Counted from the stretch's first letter, positions 26,050-36,690 are shown. The stretch: 64,000 bases of DNA from Pricia antarctica (GCF_900101815.1 NZ_FNAO01000002.1:1-64000), one strand, 5' to 3'. Made by a program: numbers and translations. The notes: generated from the sequence alone by a model not told the origin.

Positions 26050-29000
26050 CTAAAATTCAAGATTAACTCCTAAAGTAATCGTCCGTGCCCTAGGATAGGC
26101 GTCATAATCATCACCTCTATTGAGGTTGTCTTGGCCCCTGTTGTTTACTTCGGGGTCAAAGCCTGAATAGTCTGTAATCGTCAAAAGATTTTGTGCGCTC
26201 ACGTAAATTCTCGCCCTACTGAGGTATTTATCAATATCGGGAATGGTATATCCCAAGGATACATTCTGTAAACGGATAAAGGAACCATCTTCAATAAAAT
26301 AGTCGGAATCACGATATGAGTTTGCAAAATCCCTATTGGCATCGATTAGAGGTCTTGAGGCGTCGGTATTTGTGGGCGTCCATGAATCCGATAGAATGGT
26401 ACTTAACTGATTTATTTTCTGAACACCATCCCCTAATTCCGAGGCTTGTAGATTCCTTACATCAAAGTTTTGAGATCCGCGGAAAAAAACACCGACATCA
26501 AAATTCTTGAAATTTAGGGTAGTATTAATACCCCACGTAAAATCGGGATTGGGATCACCGATGATTACGTAATCGTCAGGTGTAATATCACCGTCGCCGT
26601 TTACGTCTCTGTATTGTGGATAGCCAGGTTTATCGCCTGACCGAGAAGCATTGTTGGCAATTTCTTCTTCCGATTGAAAGATACCGATATAATCATAACC
26701 CCGCCATACTCCGATTGGGTTACCTGCTTCTACCCAACTGCCATCGACGCCCAGGTGTCCGCTGGTTGAGCTTGAGAAAAAGGGTGTGCTTTCTCCCAAA
26801 TCGGTCAATTTGTTGCGCAGAATAGAAATATTTCCAGAGATATTCCATTTAAAATCTTCATTATTCACTATGTAACCATTTAAACCAACTTCAAAACCTT
26901 TATTTTCCAAAGATCCAGAATTTTTAAGTAAAGACTGAAAACCAAGGCTACTGGGAAGCGTAACAAATAGTAGCAGGTCTTCAGTTTGGTTGGCAAAATA
27001 ATCCAAGGTCAAGTTTAGTCGATCATTGAAAAGCCCCACATCGAGACCGATATTTTTCATCGTGGTTGACTCCCACTTCAAATCAGGGTTTCCGAGACGA
27101 CCATCCGCAAGTCCGAGAACTAACCCGCCGTTGATAACGTAATTAAACTCATTTAGGTTGGCTAAGGAATTATAAACGGGAATTTCTGAGTTTCCAGTCA
27201 AGCCCCAACTTCCCCTCAATTTAAGACTATTAATGGTTTCTGAAAGTCCTGCGTTCTCGAAAAAACTTTCATTGGCAATATTCCAACCCAAAGCAACAGA
27301 TGGAAAGTTGGCCCATTTGTTGTCTGCGCCGAATTTTGAAGACCCGTCTCTTCGGAAGGTCAAAGTTGCCAGGTATCTTCTGTCATAAGTATAGTTTACA
27401 CGTCCTAAAAGCGATTCCAGCAGCCATTCCCTTCGATTTGAGGAGGGCGTAAGAATGTTCGGGCCACCCTGAAGCGTTGCCTGGTCTACGGAAGCGGCCG
27501 TAATCCCGCGTGTTGTAGATGCGGTGAATTTATTAACTTCCTTTTGGTAGGTATATCCAGCGACGGCACTGATTGAGTGCTTATCGTTGATTATGGTATT
27601 GTATGAGAAGATGTTTTCATTGAGAATGTTAGCTACGCTACGGTTGGCCAAGGTCAATTCACCGGTGTTGTCGCGGCCGATCCTGGTGTTCACTGATGGA
27701 AAGAAACTGGTTCGGTTCACGTTCCAAATATCGGCACCGATACTTGTTTTAAAATTTAGACCTTCCAGAAGATTAAAAGTGAACGCTGTGTTTCCTAAAA
27801 CCCTATTGGTGATATCTTCATCGGTGGCATACTCCAGTTCCTGTAGGGGGTTGATATCGAAACGACCATCATAGGAAGCAAGCGCATAAGTGCCGTCAGC
27901 GTTACGAACTGGTCCTGTCGGATCCAGTCCCAAAGCGGTAATGATAATTCCGCCTGGTCCACCACGATCAGTAGGGGCGTTGTTCGAGACCGTTTGATTA
28001 AAAGCCAAACTGGTACTCACCGTAAGAAAATCATCGAAAGCACTATTGTCCAAGTTTATCCGAATTCCGTAGCGTTCGAAGTCTGTTTTCTTGATAATAC
28101 CTTCGTTTTTATGATAGTTGCCCGTTAAAGCATATCGATTGTTCTCATTGCCACCGGAAAAGCTTAACTGATGGTTATGAATGGCTCCCACCCGGGTAAC
28201 CTCATCGAGCCAGTTAGTGCCCTCGCCAAAGGCGGCGATTTCCGCTTGGTTGTAGATTGGTGCACCGCCCTGACTGGTTTCCAAAGTATTTAGATATGTA
28301 GCGAACTGACCACCGTTCAACACGTCAATACGATTGGCAATCGTCTGGGTAGAATAAGACCCTTCGTAGCTGACCTTTGCTTTTCCGACCTTACCTCGTT
28401 TCGTCGTAATCAGGACAACCCCGTTAGAACCCCGCGAACCGTAAATGGCCGTCGCGGAAGCATCTTTTAGAACTTCAATGGATTCAACATCATTGGGGTT
28501 AATAGAGGCCAATACATTGGTCGCCTGTCGGTTTCCTCCCGCACCGTAAGCGGAGTTGTCAGGGTAAATAGGAAAACCATCGATGACATATAAAGGTTCA
28601 CTACCGCTATTGACCGAATTTGATCCCCGAATCCTTACGGAAACTCCACCACCTGGTGCCGCTGAAGTCTGAACGACCTGTACGCCCGGTGCCCGTGATT
28701 GTATGGCTTGATCAACCGAAGTAACCGGGAGTTCTTTTAAAGCATCTCCATCAATGGTAGAGACAGATCCCGTAAGGTCACTCTTTCTAACGGTACCATA
28801 GCCTACAATGACAACTTCATCGAGTGCCTCCGATTGGGGTTCCATGGAAACATCAATGTTGCTTCGGCCGTTGATCGAAACATCTTGGGAAGCAAAACCT
28901 ATGGAAGAAAAGGTAAGCGTACTTATATCTGCTGGAACGCTAAGCTCATAATTGCCATCAAAGTCGGTAATCGCACCCGATGTGCCCGCGACCACGTTTA

Positions 29001-29124
29001 CACCAGGCAAGGGTTCGTTCGATTCTGCATCGGAAACGGTTCCGGTAATTGTCTGTCCAACGACCACAAATGTGGTACATAAAAAGAAAAGAAAAAGCCA
29101 CTTCGTTTGGAGAAGGTAGTTCAT
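26050..29124 (-). CDS. SusC/RagA family TonB-dependent transporter
   Basis: Outer-membrane importer of oligosaccharides, 1024 residues. A signal peptide (cleavage near residue 23, VVVGQ) precedes a carboxypeptidase-regulatory-like beta-sandwich (about 24-100; TGTVSDAESNEPLPGVNV). The SusC signature region DEVVIVGYGTVRKSDLTGSV follows at about 103-122. The plug domain (about 115-235, with SVRIRGSNSVNSGSEPLYVIDG) and a 22-strand barrel complete it, ending in the aromatic ITLGVNLEF. It pairs with the SusD gene immediately downstream and is probably controlled by the AraC regulator upstream. No lesions. Importing substrate unknown. Confidence 0.97.
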   Translation of the reverse strand: MNYLLQTKWLFLFFLCTTFVVVGQTITGTVSDAESNEPLPGVNVVAGTSGAITDFDGNYELSVPADISTLTFSSIGFASQDVSINGRSNIDVSMEPQSEALDEVVIVGYGTVRKSDLTGSVSTIDGDALKELPVTSVDQAIQSRAPGVQVVQTSAAPGGGVSVRIRGSNSVNSGSEPLYVIDGFPIYPDNSAYGAGGNRQATNVLASINPNDVESIEVLKDASATAIYGSRGSNGVVLITTKRGKVGKAKVSYEGSYSTQTIANRIDVLNGGQFATYLNTLETSQGGAPIYNQAEIAAFGEGTNWLDEVTRVGAIHNHQLSFSGGNENNRYALTGNYHKNEGIIKKTDFERYGIRINLDNSAFDDFLTVSTSLAFNQTVSNNAPTDRGGPGGIIITALGLDPTGPVRNADGTYALASYDGRFDINPLQELEYATDEDITNRVLGNTAFTFNLLEGLNFKTSIGADIWNVNRTSFFPSVNTRIGRDNTGELTLANRSVANILNENIFSYNTIINDKHSISAVAGYTYQKEVNKFTASTTRGITAASVDQATLQGGPNILTPSSNRREWLLESLLGRVNYTYDRRYLATLTFRRDGSSKFGADNKWANFPSVALGWNIANESFFENAGLSETINSLKLRGSWGLTGNSEIPVYNSLANLNEFNYVINGGLVLGLADGRLGNPDLKWESTTMKNIGLDVGLFNDRLNLTLDYFANQTEDLLLFVTLPSSLGFQSLLKNSGSLENKGFEVGLNGYIVNNEDFKWNISGNISILRNKLTDLGESTPFFSSSTSGHLGVDGSWVEAGNPIGVWRGYDYIGIFQSEEEIANNASRSGDKPGYPQYRDVNGDGDITPDDYVIIGDPNPDFTWGINTTLNFKNFDVGVFFRGSQNFDVRNLQASELGDGVQKINQLSTILSDSWTPTNTDASRPLIDANRDFANSYRDSDYFIEDGSFIRLQNVSLGYTIPDIDKYLSRARIYVSAQNLLTITDYSGFDPEVNNRGQDNLNRGDDYDAYPRARTITLGVNLEF

Positions 29125-29412
29125 TTGAATTGAGTTTTGAATAGTTAAAGGGTTCTCGATAGATTAATGAAAAGAAAGCGATAGTAAAGCGTTATGTTTT
29201 CATTAACAATAGTAGTAACAATTCACGGTAAAAGAATGGATAATTCTATTAAATATATGGACTATTTTACTTTTATTTGAGATTAGGTAAATTTCTATAC
29301 CTGACGTTTTCAATTTTGAATATATAAGCTTAACAAGATGATAATTAGGGCGCGCTCATGAAAAATCCAATTTAGTTGCATAGTGGAACCTTATTCAATT
29401 AATTTTCTAGTC

Positions 29413-30297
29413 TTAGAACCGCTGACTATTTTTATACGCCCTAGGCGACATCCCCATATTTTTCTTGAACAGCCGCGAAAAGTAAAGAGGATCCTGAAAG
29501 CCCATGCTAAAGCTAATTTCCTTTACGCTCATATCGGTATACTTAAGGTATTCACAGGCTTTTTGAGTTTTTTTCAGATTAAAAAAGTGGATAATCGCAT
29601 ATCCGGTACGTTTTTTAAAAAGACTGAACAAGTACGAGGTGGAGTAGTTGAACGCGTCGGCAATATCTTGGGAAGTAAAGGATTTGTCAAGATTATCGGT
29701 CAAATAGCCGATGATTGCGTCCACCAGATTATCGCGGGCGTGGGCATCTGTCGACCTGTGGATTTCGCCATATATAAAAGCCCCGATAAAATTTAGGGAC
29801 AGAATGTTCACGTATTCCAGACTGGATTCAATATAATTGCTCTGAAAGATTTTATACATCTGATCAAAAAGCTCGATGCGTTCATTTTCAAAGGGAATAA
29901 TGTCGTTCGGGCTGATGTTCATTTTATACCGGGCGAACAAATCTTTGGCCATGGTGCCTTCGAAATGCATCCAATAAATACTCCAAGGATTGTCTTTTGA
30001 AGCGCCATAACGATGGGTCTCCCCTTTGGGCATCATAAAGAATTGGTTGGTATGTATTTTTCGATATTGGCCGTTTAACTCCAACCATCCAACCCCCTCG
30101 GTACAATAGATAAAAACATATTCGTTGGCTCCGTTCTGGCGTTCCCGAAAATGATTTTCCGCTCTCGGGTAATATCCGATATCGGTCACGTAAAAACTTC
30201 TAGAAATTGGATTGCCGTCCGCCTTCTTTTTTACCGCTTTCGGTAGCACAATCATTCTTTGACCTACAAAACCCTCTTTAATAGTAAGATTATCCAT
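29413..30297 (-). CDS. AraC-family transcriptional regulator
   Basis: One-component sugar-responsive regulator of 294 residues. An N-terminal cupin-type AraC-binding domain spans about 35-170 (with FIYCTEGVGWLELNGQY). The C-terminal double helix-turn-helix of AraC spans about 190-290 (VKEISFSMGFQDPLYFSRLFKK and SPRAYKNS). It lies 288 bp upstream of susC on the same strand and is the obvious candidate to activate the SusC/SusD block; whether it is cotranscribed is unclear. Hybrid two-component or ECF systems are more typical for SusCD, so an AraC neighbour fits a simpler sugar ligand. Confidence 0.93.
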   Translation of the reverse strand: MDNLTIKEGFVGQRMIVLPKAVKKKADGNPISRSFYVTDIGYYPRAENHFRERQNGANEYVFIYCTEGVGWLELNGQYRKIHTNQFFMMPKGETHRYGASKDNPWSIYWMHFEGTMAKDLFARYKMNISPNDIIPFENERIELFDQMYKIFQSNYIESSLEYVNILSLNFIGAFIYGEIHRSTDAHARDNLVDAIIGYLTDNLDKSFTSQDIADAFNYSTSYLFSLFKKRTGYAIIHFFNLKKTQKACEYLKYTDMSVKEISFSMGFQDPLYFSRLFKKNMGMSPRAYKNSQRF

Positions 30298-30587
30298 ACT
30301 TGAAAAGTATTGTCTATGTTATCGTTATGCTAAAATACGTAATATTGAAAAAGCGACGTTCTATCGTTTCAACTTTTTAAATAGTATTGTCTTCTGTTGC
30401 ATAGTGTTGAACAGAATAATAAAATGATTACAGAGACATTAGCGGGAAATAATTTTTTTCGCAGAGTTTAATCCATGTAAACAGGTGTCTACATCTAATT
30501 ATAGATGATTTTCCAAAATATTATGACTAAGCTTCAAGTGGATAAGGTCATGGTAAAACCCGCACTTAAAGCCAATATAACCTGACT

Positions 30588-32154
30588 ATGAAACACCATT
30601 AACATATATAGTCCGTTTTCTATTTTCCCTCACCGTTTTCGGTCAGGAACAACCTAGTATTTTATGGATAACCATCGAAGACACCTCTCTCCAGTTTATA
30701 GGTTGCTATGGAAACGGGCTAGCACCCCGGTAATCGACCAACTGGCGAATGAAGGGGTCAGGTTTACCAACGCCTTTTCCAAGGGCACGGGATGTTCGCG
30801 CAGCCGAAGTCCGATCATTACTGGGGTGAGTACATCAAGAATGTCTGGGATTCGTTGTCCAAAGCCGATAGGATCGGGGAGAACGACTTCAAGATGCCCC
30901 CCTTCTATCATGTTTCCCCTGAAATGCGCAAGTATTTTGCACGGGTCTACAACTCCATCAAACTGACCGATAACAAGATCGGTGACTTGTTGTACAGGCT
31001 TGATAAGAATGGATTGCGGGACAACACCATTATACTCTTTTATTCCGATCAGGGCGAGGGCATTCCCAGGGGAAAGACCAATGGCATAAATTTCGGGCAC
31101 CGGGTACCTTTTGTAATAGGGTTCCCCCAGAAATACAAAAACCTGTCGCCGTGGGGCACCTCCGGGACCGTTTCTGGGGAACTTGGCGATTTTGAAGACT
31201 TGGCGCCCACCATATTGAGTCTGGCCGGCGCTAAGATGCCAGATTATCTCAAGGGCCATCTTGAACTTTCCAGTGACCGTGCCCACAATTGACCCGATAT
31301 GGTTCAGCGTATCAAGGACGGAAAATTCATCTACTCCAGCAACTTCATGCCCTTTGTACCCCAAATGAGGTATATCCGCTATTTTGAAATTGGGGATATT
31401 GTAAAACAGGTGCGTAGCGACCTATCGAACGGCAAATTCGACTCCATACAAAAAAGCATTTTCGAAGAGCGGACACCAGAGTTCCTGTTCAATATCGAAA
31501 ACGATTTTTGGGAGACCCATAACCTTGTAGACAACCGCAAATATGAGAAGTTATCGGAAAAAATGCGGAAGGAGTTGGATGCCGATATCTTAAAATCCAG
31601 AGATGTGATGTTTTTCCCCGAATACGAAATAGGCCTGATTTCCAAATCGGTAACGCCCTATGAGTTCCGGTTGGATAAAAAGAGATATCCCTTAAAGGAA
31701 ATCTATGGGGCAGCCTCCCTTTCCGGCAAAAGGGGCAATTGTTAAATAGCAGGCGCGTTTGCTCAAGAGTAAAAATAATATCGTCCGCTATTGGGCCATT
31801 TTTGGACTGCGGAGCCAAAAAAAGGAAATCTTGGAACCTTATAAAAAAGAGATATTCAACGCCAATTACGATTCCTATCCGCCAATTTCCGTTACCGCCT
31901 TGGCCATTTTCTATCAGTTCTTTACCAATCCAGAAGCGGAAAACAAGCTGAAGGAATTCTGTAAAAACAGTAATATGGATATTACCCTAATCGCAATTAA
32001 TTACCTGCTATAAAGTAAAAACAAAGCCCCTTTTATCGAAACAATCAAGGCAGTACATGAAATGCCGGATAACAACTATAACGTAAAAGCGCCCTGTGTG
32101 GATTTTCTGGGGGTATTGGGTATCGTGGAAAATACGGTGAAGAAAGATAGTTAA
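30588..32154 (+). pseudogene. Sulfatase, multiply broken
   Basis: A decayed arylsulfatase of the heparan-N-sulfatase-like type, originally near 620 residues. Pieces in order are a leader and the metal-site start (PSILWITIEDTS) and a degenerate catalytic box CSRSR in place of C-x-P-S-R (about 30790). Then comes a large deletion, then the second half (IGDLLYRLDKNGLRDNTIILFYSDQGEG and GHRVPFVIGFP). After a stop near 31290 there is a further continuous stretch (MVQRIKDGKFIYSSNF to KRYPLKEIYG), and after the stop at 31743 an alpha-helical tail to TAA 32152. At least four frame breaks are present. An intact, only distantly similar sulfatase follows at 32417. Confidence 0.85.
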
Positions 32155-32416
32155 TAGTATTCCTTAAGCTTATTTTTCGTTTGAGGATTAAGATAGTTGT
32201 TTGAGTTAGTTTGGCCCTTTTCCTCGCAGCGTTCATAGGCTGCGAGGAAAAAGGGTTAACTTTAGGGAAATATGACTCATGGGTATTCATAAACAGCAAA
32301 ATCTTTTTAGTATTCGGCCCCGTTTAATTTTGGGGATTTTCTGCATGCTATTCCAATTTTGCTTTTACCTGTAAAGTCCCAAAGAACCACAAACCGGTTA
32401 ACCTGAAAATCAAAAA

Positions 32417-34006
32417 ATGAAACCACGAAAGTTAGTTCTGTTAGTTTTGACACCGTGCCTTGCCCTCTTTAGCGCTTGCATGGACAACACGGTAACTCCG
32501 GAAAAGAAAAAACCAAACATCGTCTTTATTTTGGCTGATGATTTCGGCATGCATGACCTAAGTGTCACGGGTAGCACGTATTACGAGACGCCTAACATGG
32601 ATAAAATTGCAAAAGAGGGAACGATGTTTACCCAAGGCTATGCCGCAAGTCGGGTCTGTAGTCCTTCACGAGCTAGTATCATGCTCGGGCAGTTTACCGC
32701 GCGCCATGGTATTACCGACTGGATCGGGGCGGCCTCTGGTACCGACTGGCGCAAACAGAACCACAACGACAAAGTGCTTCCCGCGGAATATGTGCATGAC
32801 CTGCCCGCAAAGGATACCACCTTGGCAGAGGCGATGAAGACCAACGGCTACCACACGTTTTTTGCCGGGAAATGGCATTTGGGCGAAAAAGGCTCATGGC
32901 CCGAAGACCATGGTTTTGATGTGAATAAAGGCGGCTGGGACGTGGGTAGCCCGAAAGGAGGCTATTTCTCGCCTTGGGACAACCCGAATTTGGAAAACAG
33001 GGCAAAAGGGGAGAATCTTTCGATGCGTCTTGCCCAGGAAACTGCTGACTTTATTGAGAAAAACAAGGACAGCACTTTTTTTGCCTTCTTGTCCTTTTAC
33101 GCCGTTCATGGCCCGATTCAGACTACGGAAGAAAAATGGCGGAAATATAGGGACAAGGCTGACAAAATGGGCATCAAAGATCATGGCTATGAAATGGAAC
33201 GGGTGCTGCCGATCCGTACCGTACAGGACAATCCCATTTATGCGGGGCTTGTAGAGCAAATGGACGATGCCGTAGGGCTAGTACTCGATAAATTAAAAGA
33301 ACTAGGGTTAGATGAAAATACTATTGTAGTCTTCACTTCTGATAATGGTGGGGTGGCCTCCGGGGATGCTTTTTCAACGACCAATCTTCCATTACGAGGC
33401 GGAAAAGGATATCAATGGGAAGGTGGCGTCAGGGAACCCTATTTTATAAAAGTACCGGGTTTGAAGAACGGTGCATCGATTGATTATCCCGTAACCGGGG
33501 CCGATTTTTATCCAACGCTCCTCGATTTGGCGGGGATTCCCTTAAAACCCGAACAGCACATGGACGGCATCAGCCTAAAACCGCTATTCGAAGGGCAGAC
33601 TTTGGATGGCCGACCCTTATTTTGGCACTATCCCCATTATGGCAACCAAGGTGGCGAACCAGCGTCCATGATTCGGGAAGGAAAATGGAAACTAATTCAT
33701 TATTATGAGGATGACCATCAAGAACTCTACGATCTGGAAGCCGACCCCGGCGAACAAACGGATGTGTTTTCCGATAATTCTGACGTATCCGAAAGGTTGG
33801 GCGATCTGCTGCAATCCTATCTCGAAAAGGTCGACGCCAATATGCCGAGCGCTGATCCGGAGTTCGATCCCGACTTGGCCAAAAAGCAACATCAGGAAAA
33901 AATAGACGTCCTGATGCCCAGACTTGAAGCGGAACGTATGAAATTTTTATCCGAAGATTTTGAGCCGAACGAGACTTGGTGGGATAGTAAGGTGACGAAG
34001 GATTGA
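32417..34006 (+). CDS. Sulfatase (formylglycine-dependent, lipoprotein)
   Basis: Removes sulfate esters from glycans, probably in the periplasm. The 529 residues begin with a signal peptide ending in LFSAC (C21). The alkaline-phosphatase-like sulfatase domain spans about 32-480, with metal ligands D41/D42 (ILADDFG) and the maturation motif C81-S-P-S-R85, whose cysteine becomes formylglycine. Further landmarks are GKWHLGEKG at about 154-162 and VFTSDNGGV at about 308-316. The C-terminal ELYDLEADPGEQ segment is typical of family S1. The gene is intact, next to a dead sulfatase, and 441 bp before the sugar-porter operon. Substrate likely a sulfated galactan, inferred only from neighbours. Confidence 0.95.
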   Translation: MKPRKLVLLVLTPCLALFSACMDNTVTPEKKKPNIVFILADDFGMHDLSVTGSTYYETPNMDKIAKEGTMFTQGYAASRVCSPSRASIMLGQFTARHGITDWIGAASGTDWRKQNHNDKVLPAEYVHDLPAKDTTLAEAMKTNGYHTFFAGKWHLGEKGSWPEDHGFDVNKGGWDVGSPKGGYFSPWDNPNLENRAKGENLSMRLAQETADFIEKNKDSTFFAFLSFYAVHGPIQTTEEKWRKYRDKADKMGIKDHGYEMERVLPIRTVQDNPIYAGLVEQMDDAVGLVLDKLKELGLDENTIVVFTSDNGGVASGDAFSTTNLPLRGGKGYQWEGGVREPYFIKVPGLKNGASIDYPVTGADFYPTLLDLAGIPLKPEQHMDGISLKPLFEGQTLDGRPLFWHYPHYGNQGGEPASMIREGKWKLIHYYEDDHQELYDLEADPGEQTDVFSDNSDVSERLGDLLQSYLEKVDANMPSADPEFDPDLAKKQHQEKIDVLMPRLEAERMKFLSEDFEPNETWWDSKVTKD

Positions 34007-34447
34007 GATAACGAGGAAATGAATTATTTTCCATTATGATTTAAATTATCTTAATGTCATTAAAGTGGGTCGCAACTGGTAATTGTTAGGGTCACTCTAG
34101 CTAAATGAAACCTAACCCAGTTGGTTTGGTGAAAATTTCTATCAATAGCAAGAAAAAAGTCATATTGTCCATATCTATCTGATTTTTCTCCATTTTATAG
34201 TATCCTTCTATTCAATATATTGCAAGAATATTTCTATAAGATTGTAATTATATGACACCACCGGTATCCCAAGAAAAATTCAAAGGCGATAAGGACATCA
34301 TAATTATAACTGCATAGGTGGTCATTACCTTGACCGAAAAACGTAACTAAAAATTGTGCATTATTTCACCCAAACACCAAACACCAAACACCAAACACCA
34401 AACACCAAACACCAAACACCAAACACCAAACACCAAACCTTTTTTCC
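34007..34447. other. Upstream region of the sugar-porter operon
   Basis: About 440 AT-rich bases between the sulfatase and the MFS porter. The last 70 bases are a heptanucleotide tandem repeat that ends 9 bp before the porter's ATG. The rest shows no gene, hairpin or clear promoter. In the porter's frame the sequence is open back to a TGA at 34331 but offers no ATG, GTG or TTG, so the repeat is not inside a longer coding start. Confidence 0.5.
34371..34438 (+). repeat. (CAAACAC)n heptanucleotide tandem repeat, about 9.7 copies
   Basis: Nine perfect copies of CAAACAC (34371-34433) plus five further bases run up to 34438, 9 bp upstream of the porter's ATG at 34448. Perfect arrays of a non-triplet unit are prone to slipped-strand copy-number change. 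Here it would alter the leader length or promoter spacing of the operon rather than a reading frame, since no start codon precedes it in frame. Confidence 0.97.
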
Positions 34448-35848
34448 ATGACCGATACAAAATTCAACTTCAAATACCTTCTTTTTATAGCCCTCGTCTC
34501 CGCTATGGGCGGCTTTCTATTTGGGTATGACTGGGTGGTCATCGGTGGGGCCAAGCCGTTCTATGAGCTCTTTTTTGGGATTACCGACCAAGCCACAGTA
34601 CAGGGTTGGGCCGTGAGCAGTGCTTTGGTAGGCTGTATACTCGGTGCGGTACTGTCAGGGGCGCTGGCAGACCGTTTGGGCCGTAAAATTCCGTTGATTA
34701 TGGCTGCAGCTTTGTTTACGTTATCGGCATTTGGAACAGGGTATGCGGATGATTTTACACCTTTCATCATTTATCGATTGATAGGTGGTTTGGGCATCGG
34801 TTTGGCATCGACCTTATCGCCTATGTACATTGCTGAAATCGCCCCTGCTAAATACCGGGGGCAGTTCGTCGCCATCAACCAATTGACCATCGTTATCGGT
34901 ATTTTGGCCGCACAGATTGCGAACTACGTTATTGCGGAACCGATTGCGGAAGTAATGACTCCCCAAGAAATCGCAGCCTCATGGAACGGCCAAATGGGCT
35001 GGCGCTGGATGTTTTGGGCAGAATTGGTTCCTGCGGTTTTATTCTTCGTCCTGATGTTCGTCGTGCCGAAAAGTCCCCGGTTTTTGGCCAAGGTCGGTGA
35101 TGAGGTAAATGCGGTGGGAGTACTCGAAAAAATTGGAGGCAGGGTTTATGCCGAGGCAGAGGTTAAAAACATGAAGGCAACACTTGAAAAGGACCAAGGC
35201 CGAAAAATATCCTTCTCCGAACTGAAGAGTATAAAGGTGCTTCCTATTTTGATCATCGGGATGGTACTTGCCGTTTTTCAACAGTGGTGCGGCATCAACA
35301 TCATTTTCAATTATGCAGACGAAATCTTTACCGCTGCGGGATATTCCGTGGGCGATATGCTCTTCAACATTATCATCACCGGAAGTGTCAACCTGATTTT
35401 CACCTTTGTCGCCATGCGGACGGTGGATAGCTGGGGCCGTAGAAAATTGATGCTGTTCGGATCTATCGGACTTGCGGTAGTCTACGCCATTCTAGGCGGG
35501 GCCTATTATTTGGAATTCACCGGTTGGCCGGTACTTGTTCTGGTCATCACGGCCATCGCCATTTACGCCATGTCGCTCGCGCCCATCACGTGGGTAGTTC
35601 TTTCGGAAATATTCCCGAACCGCTTGCGAGGTCTCGCCATGTCCATCGCTACGCTGTCCCTCTGGATAGCTTCTTTCGTACTCACGTTCACGTTTCCCAT
35701 TTTGAACGACGCCCTTGGGGCCTATGGCACCTTTTGGGTATATAGTGGGATATGTATTTTAGGATATCTGTTTATTAAAAGGAAGCTACCGGAAACCAAA
35801 GGAAAAAGTCTGGAAGAAATTGAAATGGAATTGACAAAAGAGTCATAA
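34448..35848 (+). CDS. Sugar porter family MFS transporter (XylE-like)
   Basis: Inner-membrane sugar:proton symporter of 466 residues with twelve predicted helices. Visible signatures are the first-helix GYDWVVIGGAKPFYE, the loop motif DRLGRK near 75-80, PMYIAEIAPAKYRGQ at about 125-140, QQWCGINIIFNYA near 278-290 and the C-terminal PETKGKSLEEIE. It would import the monosaccharides released by the following glycosidases. First gene of a rightward run (SGNH, GH2, GH36, GalM, DUF5107, GH2). The heptanucleotide repeat directly before the start may tune expression of the whole unit. Confidence 0.95.
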   Translation: MTDTKFNFKYLLFIALVSAMGGFLFGYDWVVIGGAKPFYELFFGITDQATVQGWAVSSALVGCILGAVLSGALADRLGRKIPLIMAAALFTLSAFGTGYADDFTPFIIYRLIGGLGIGLASTLSPMYIAEIAPAKYRGQFVAINQLTIVIGILAAQIANYVIAEPIAEVMTPQEIAASWNGQMGWRWMFWAELVPAVLFFVLMFVVPKSPRFLAKVGDEVNAVGVLEKIGGRVYAEAEVKNMKATLEKDQGRKISFSELKSIKVLPILIIGMVLAVFQQWCGINIIFNYADEIFTAAGYSVGDMLFNIIITGSVNLIFTFVAMRTVDSWGRRKLMLFGSIGLAVVYAILGGAYYLEFTGWPVLVLVITAIAIYAMSLAPITWVVLSEIFPNRLRGLAMSIATLSLWIASFVLTFTFPILNDALGAYGTFWVYSGICILGYLFIKRKLPETKGKSLEEIEMELTKES

Positions 35849-35948
35849 CCGACTTTAGGCATGGTCGTTTGACGATGCTTTGTCCAGTATTAAAAGTTCT
35901 GAAATTGAACAGTTTATGAGTATAGGAGTTTATAAGTTTATACGATGG

Positions 35949-36656
35949 ATGTCGAGCAAGAAAGTAGTCTTCCTGCTCTTGATATCGCTCATTCCAAAGC
36001 CGTGTCAGGCCCAGCACAAAGTCAATCAGGAAACCTATCTCGATATCATTAAAACCGAACTACAAAAAAAGTGGCCCGACAACCGCACTATCAATTTGGT
36101 GTTCCATGGCCATTCCGTACCCTCTGGATATTTCGATACGCCCAATGTACATACTGTTAAGGCCTATCCCTACCAAACATTGAAAAAAGTAAAGGATCTG
36201 TATCCTTATGCTGTGGTCAATAGCATCACCACGGCCATCGGCGGGGAGCAATCCGAACAAGGTGCGGAACGTTTCAAGGATGAGGTGTTGACCCACAGAC
36301 CTGACGTACTATTTATCGATTATGCCCTGAACGACCGAAGTATCGGGCTGGAACGGGCCAAAACGGCTTGGGAGAAAATGATCCGGGAGGCAAAAAGATA
36401 TGGTACCAAAATCATCCTAATGACCCCTACCCCGGATCTAAAGGAGGATATTCTATCTTCGGAAGCCGAACTGGAAAAACACAGCGAGCAAATCAGGCAG
36501 CTCGCCAAGAAATATGAAGTCGAATTAGTGGATAGTTATGCGCTGTTCAAGGAAATTGCTGAATCCGAAGATTTAAAAACTTACATGGCCCAAAACAATC
36601 ATATCAACGAAAAAGGACATCAAGTAGTTGCGGAGGCGATTATGGAATTTTTTTAA
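35949..36656 (+). CDS. SGNH/GDSL-type hydrolase
   Basis: Secreted esterase-like enzyme. From the ATG at 35949 the protein has 235 residues and begins with a good signal peptide (MSSKKVVFLLLISLIPKPCQAQ). ATG 35916 and TTG 35880 are in-frame alternatives but place charged residues before the signal. The SGNH fold is supported by the block I serine motif GHSVPSGYFD, a block III-like ALND motif (IDYALNDRSIG) and the block V Asp/His in NNHINEKGH. Carbohydrate deacetylases and other esterases share this fold, so it may remove acyl groups from the glycan handled by the operon. Specific substrate unknown. Confidence 0.85.
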   Translation: MSSKKVVFLLLISLIPKPCQAQHKVNQETYLDIIKTELQKKWPDNRTINLVFHGHSVPSGYFDTPNVHTVKAYPYQTLKKVKDLYPYAVVNSITTAIGGEQSEQGAERFKDEVLTHRPDVLFIDYALNDRSIGLERAKTAWEKMIREAKRYGTKIILMTPTPDLKEDILSSEAELEKHSEQIRQLAKKYEVELVDSYALFKEIAESEDLKTYMAQNNHINEKGHQVVAEAIMEFF

Positions 36657-36690
36657 TGAAGTGAAGATTTCTTAACGGAAAAAAAGATAT

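Noticed and set aside
34371-34438. Possible CRISPR array
   Set aside because: The units are seven bases, adjacent and without spacers, and no cas gene is near.
34366-34554. A short minus-strand frame made of the heptanucleotide repeat
   Set aside because: Its repeated peptide comes only from the tandem array and the start of the porter gene; no known protein looks like this.
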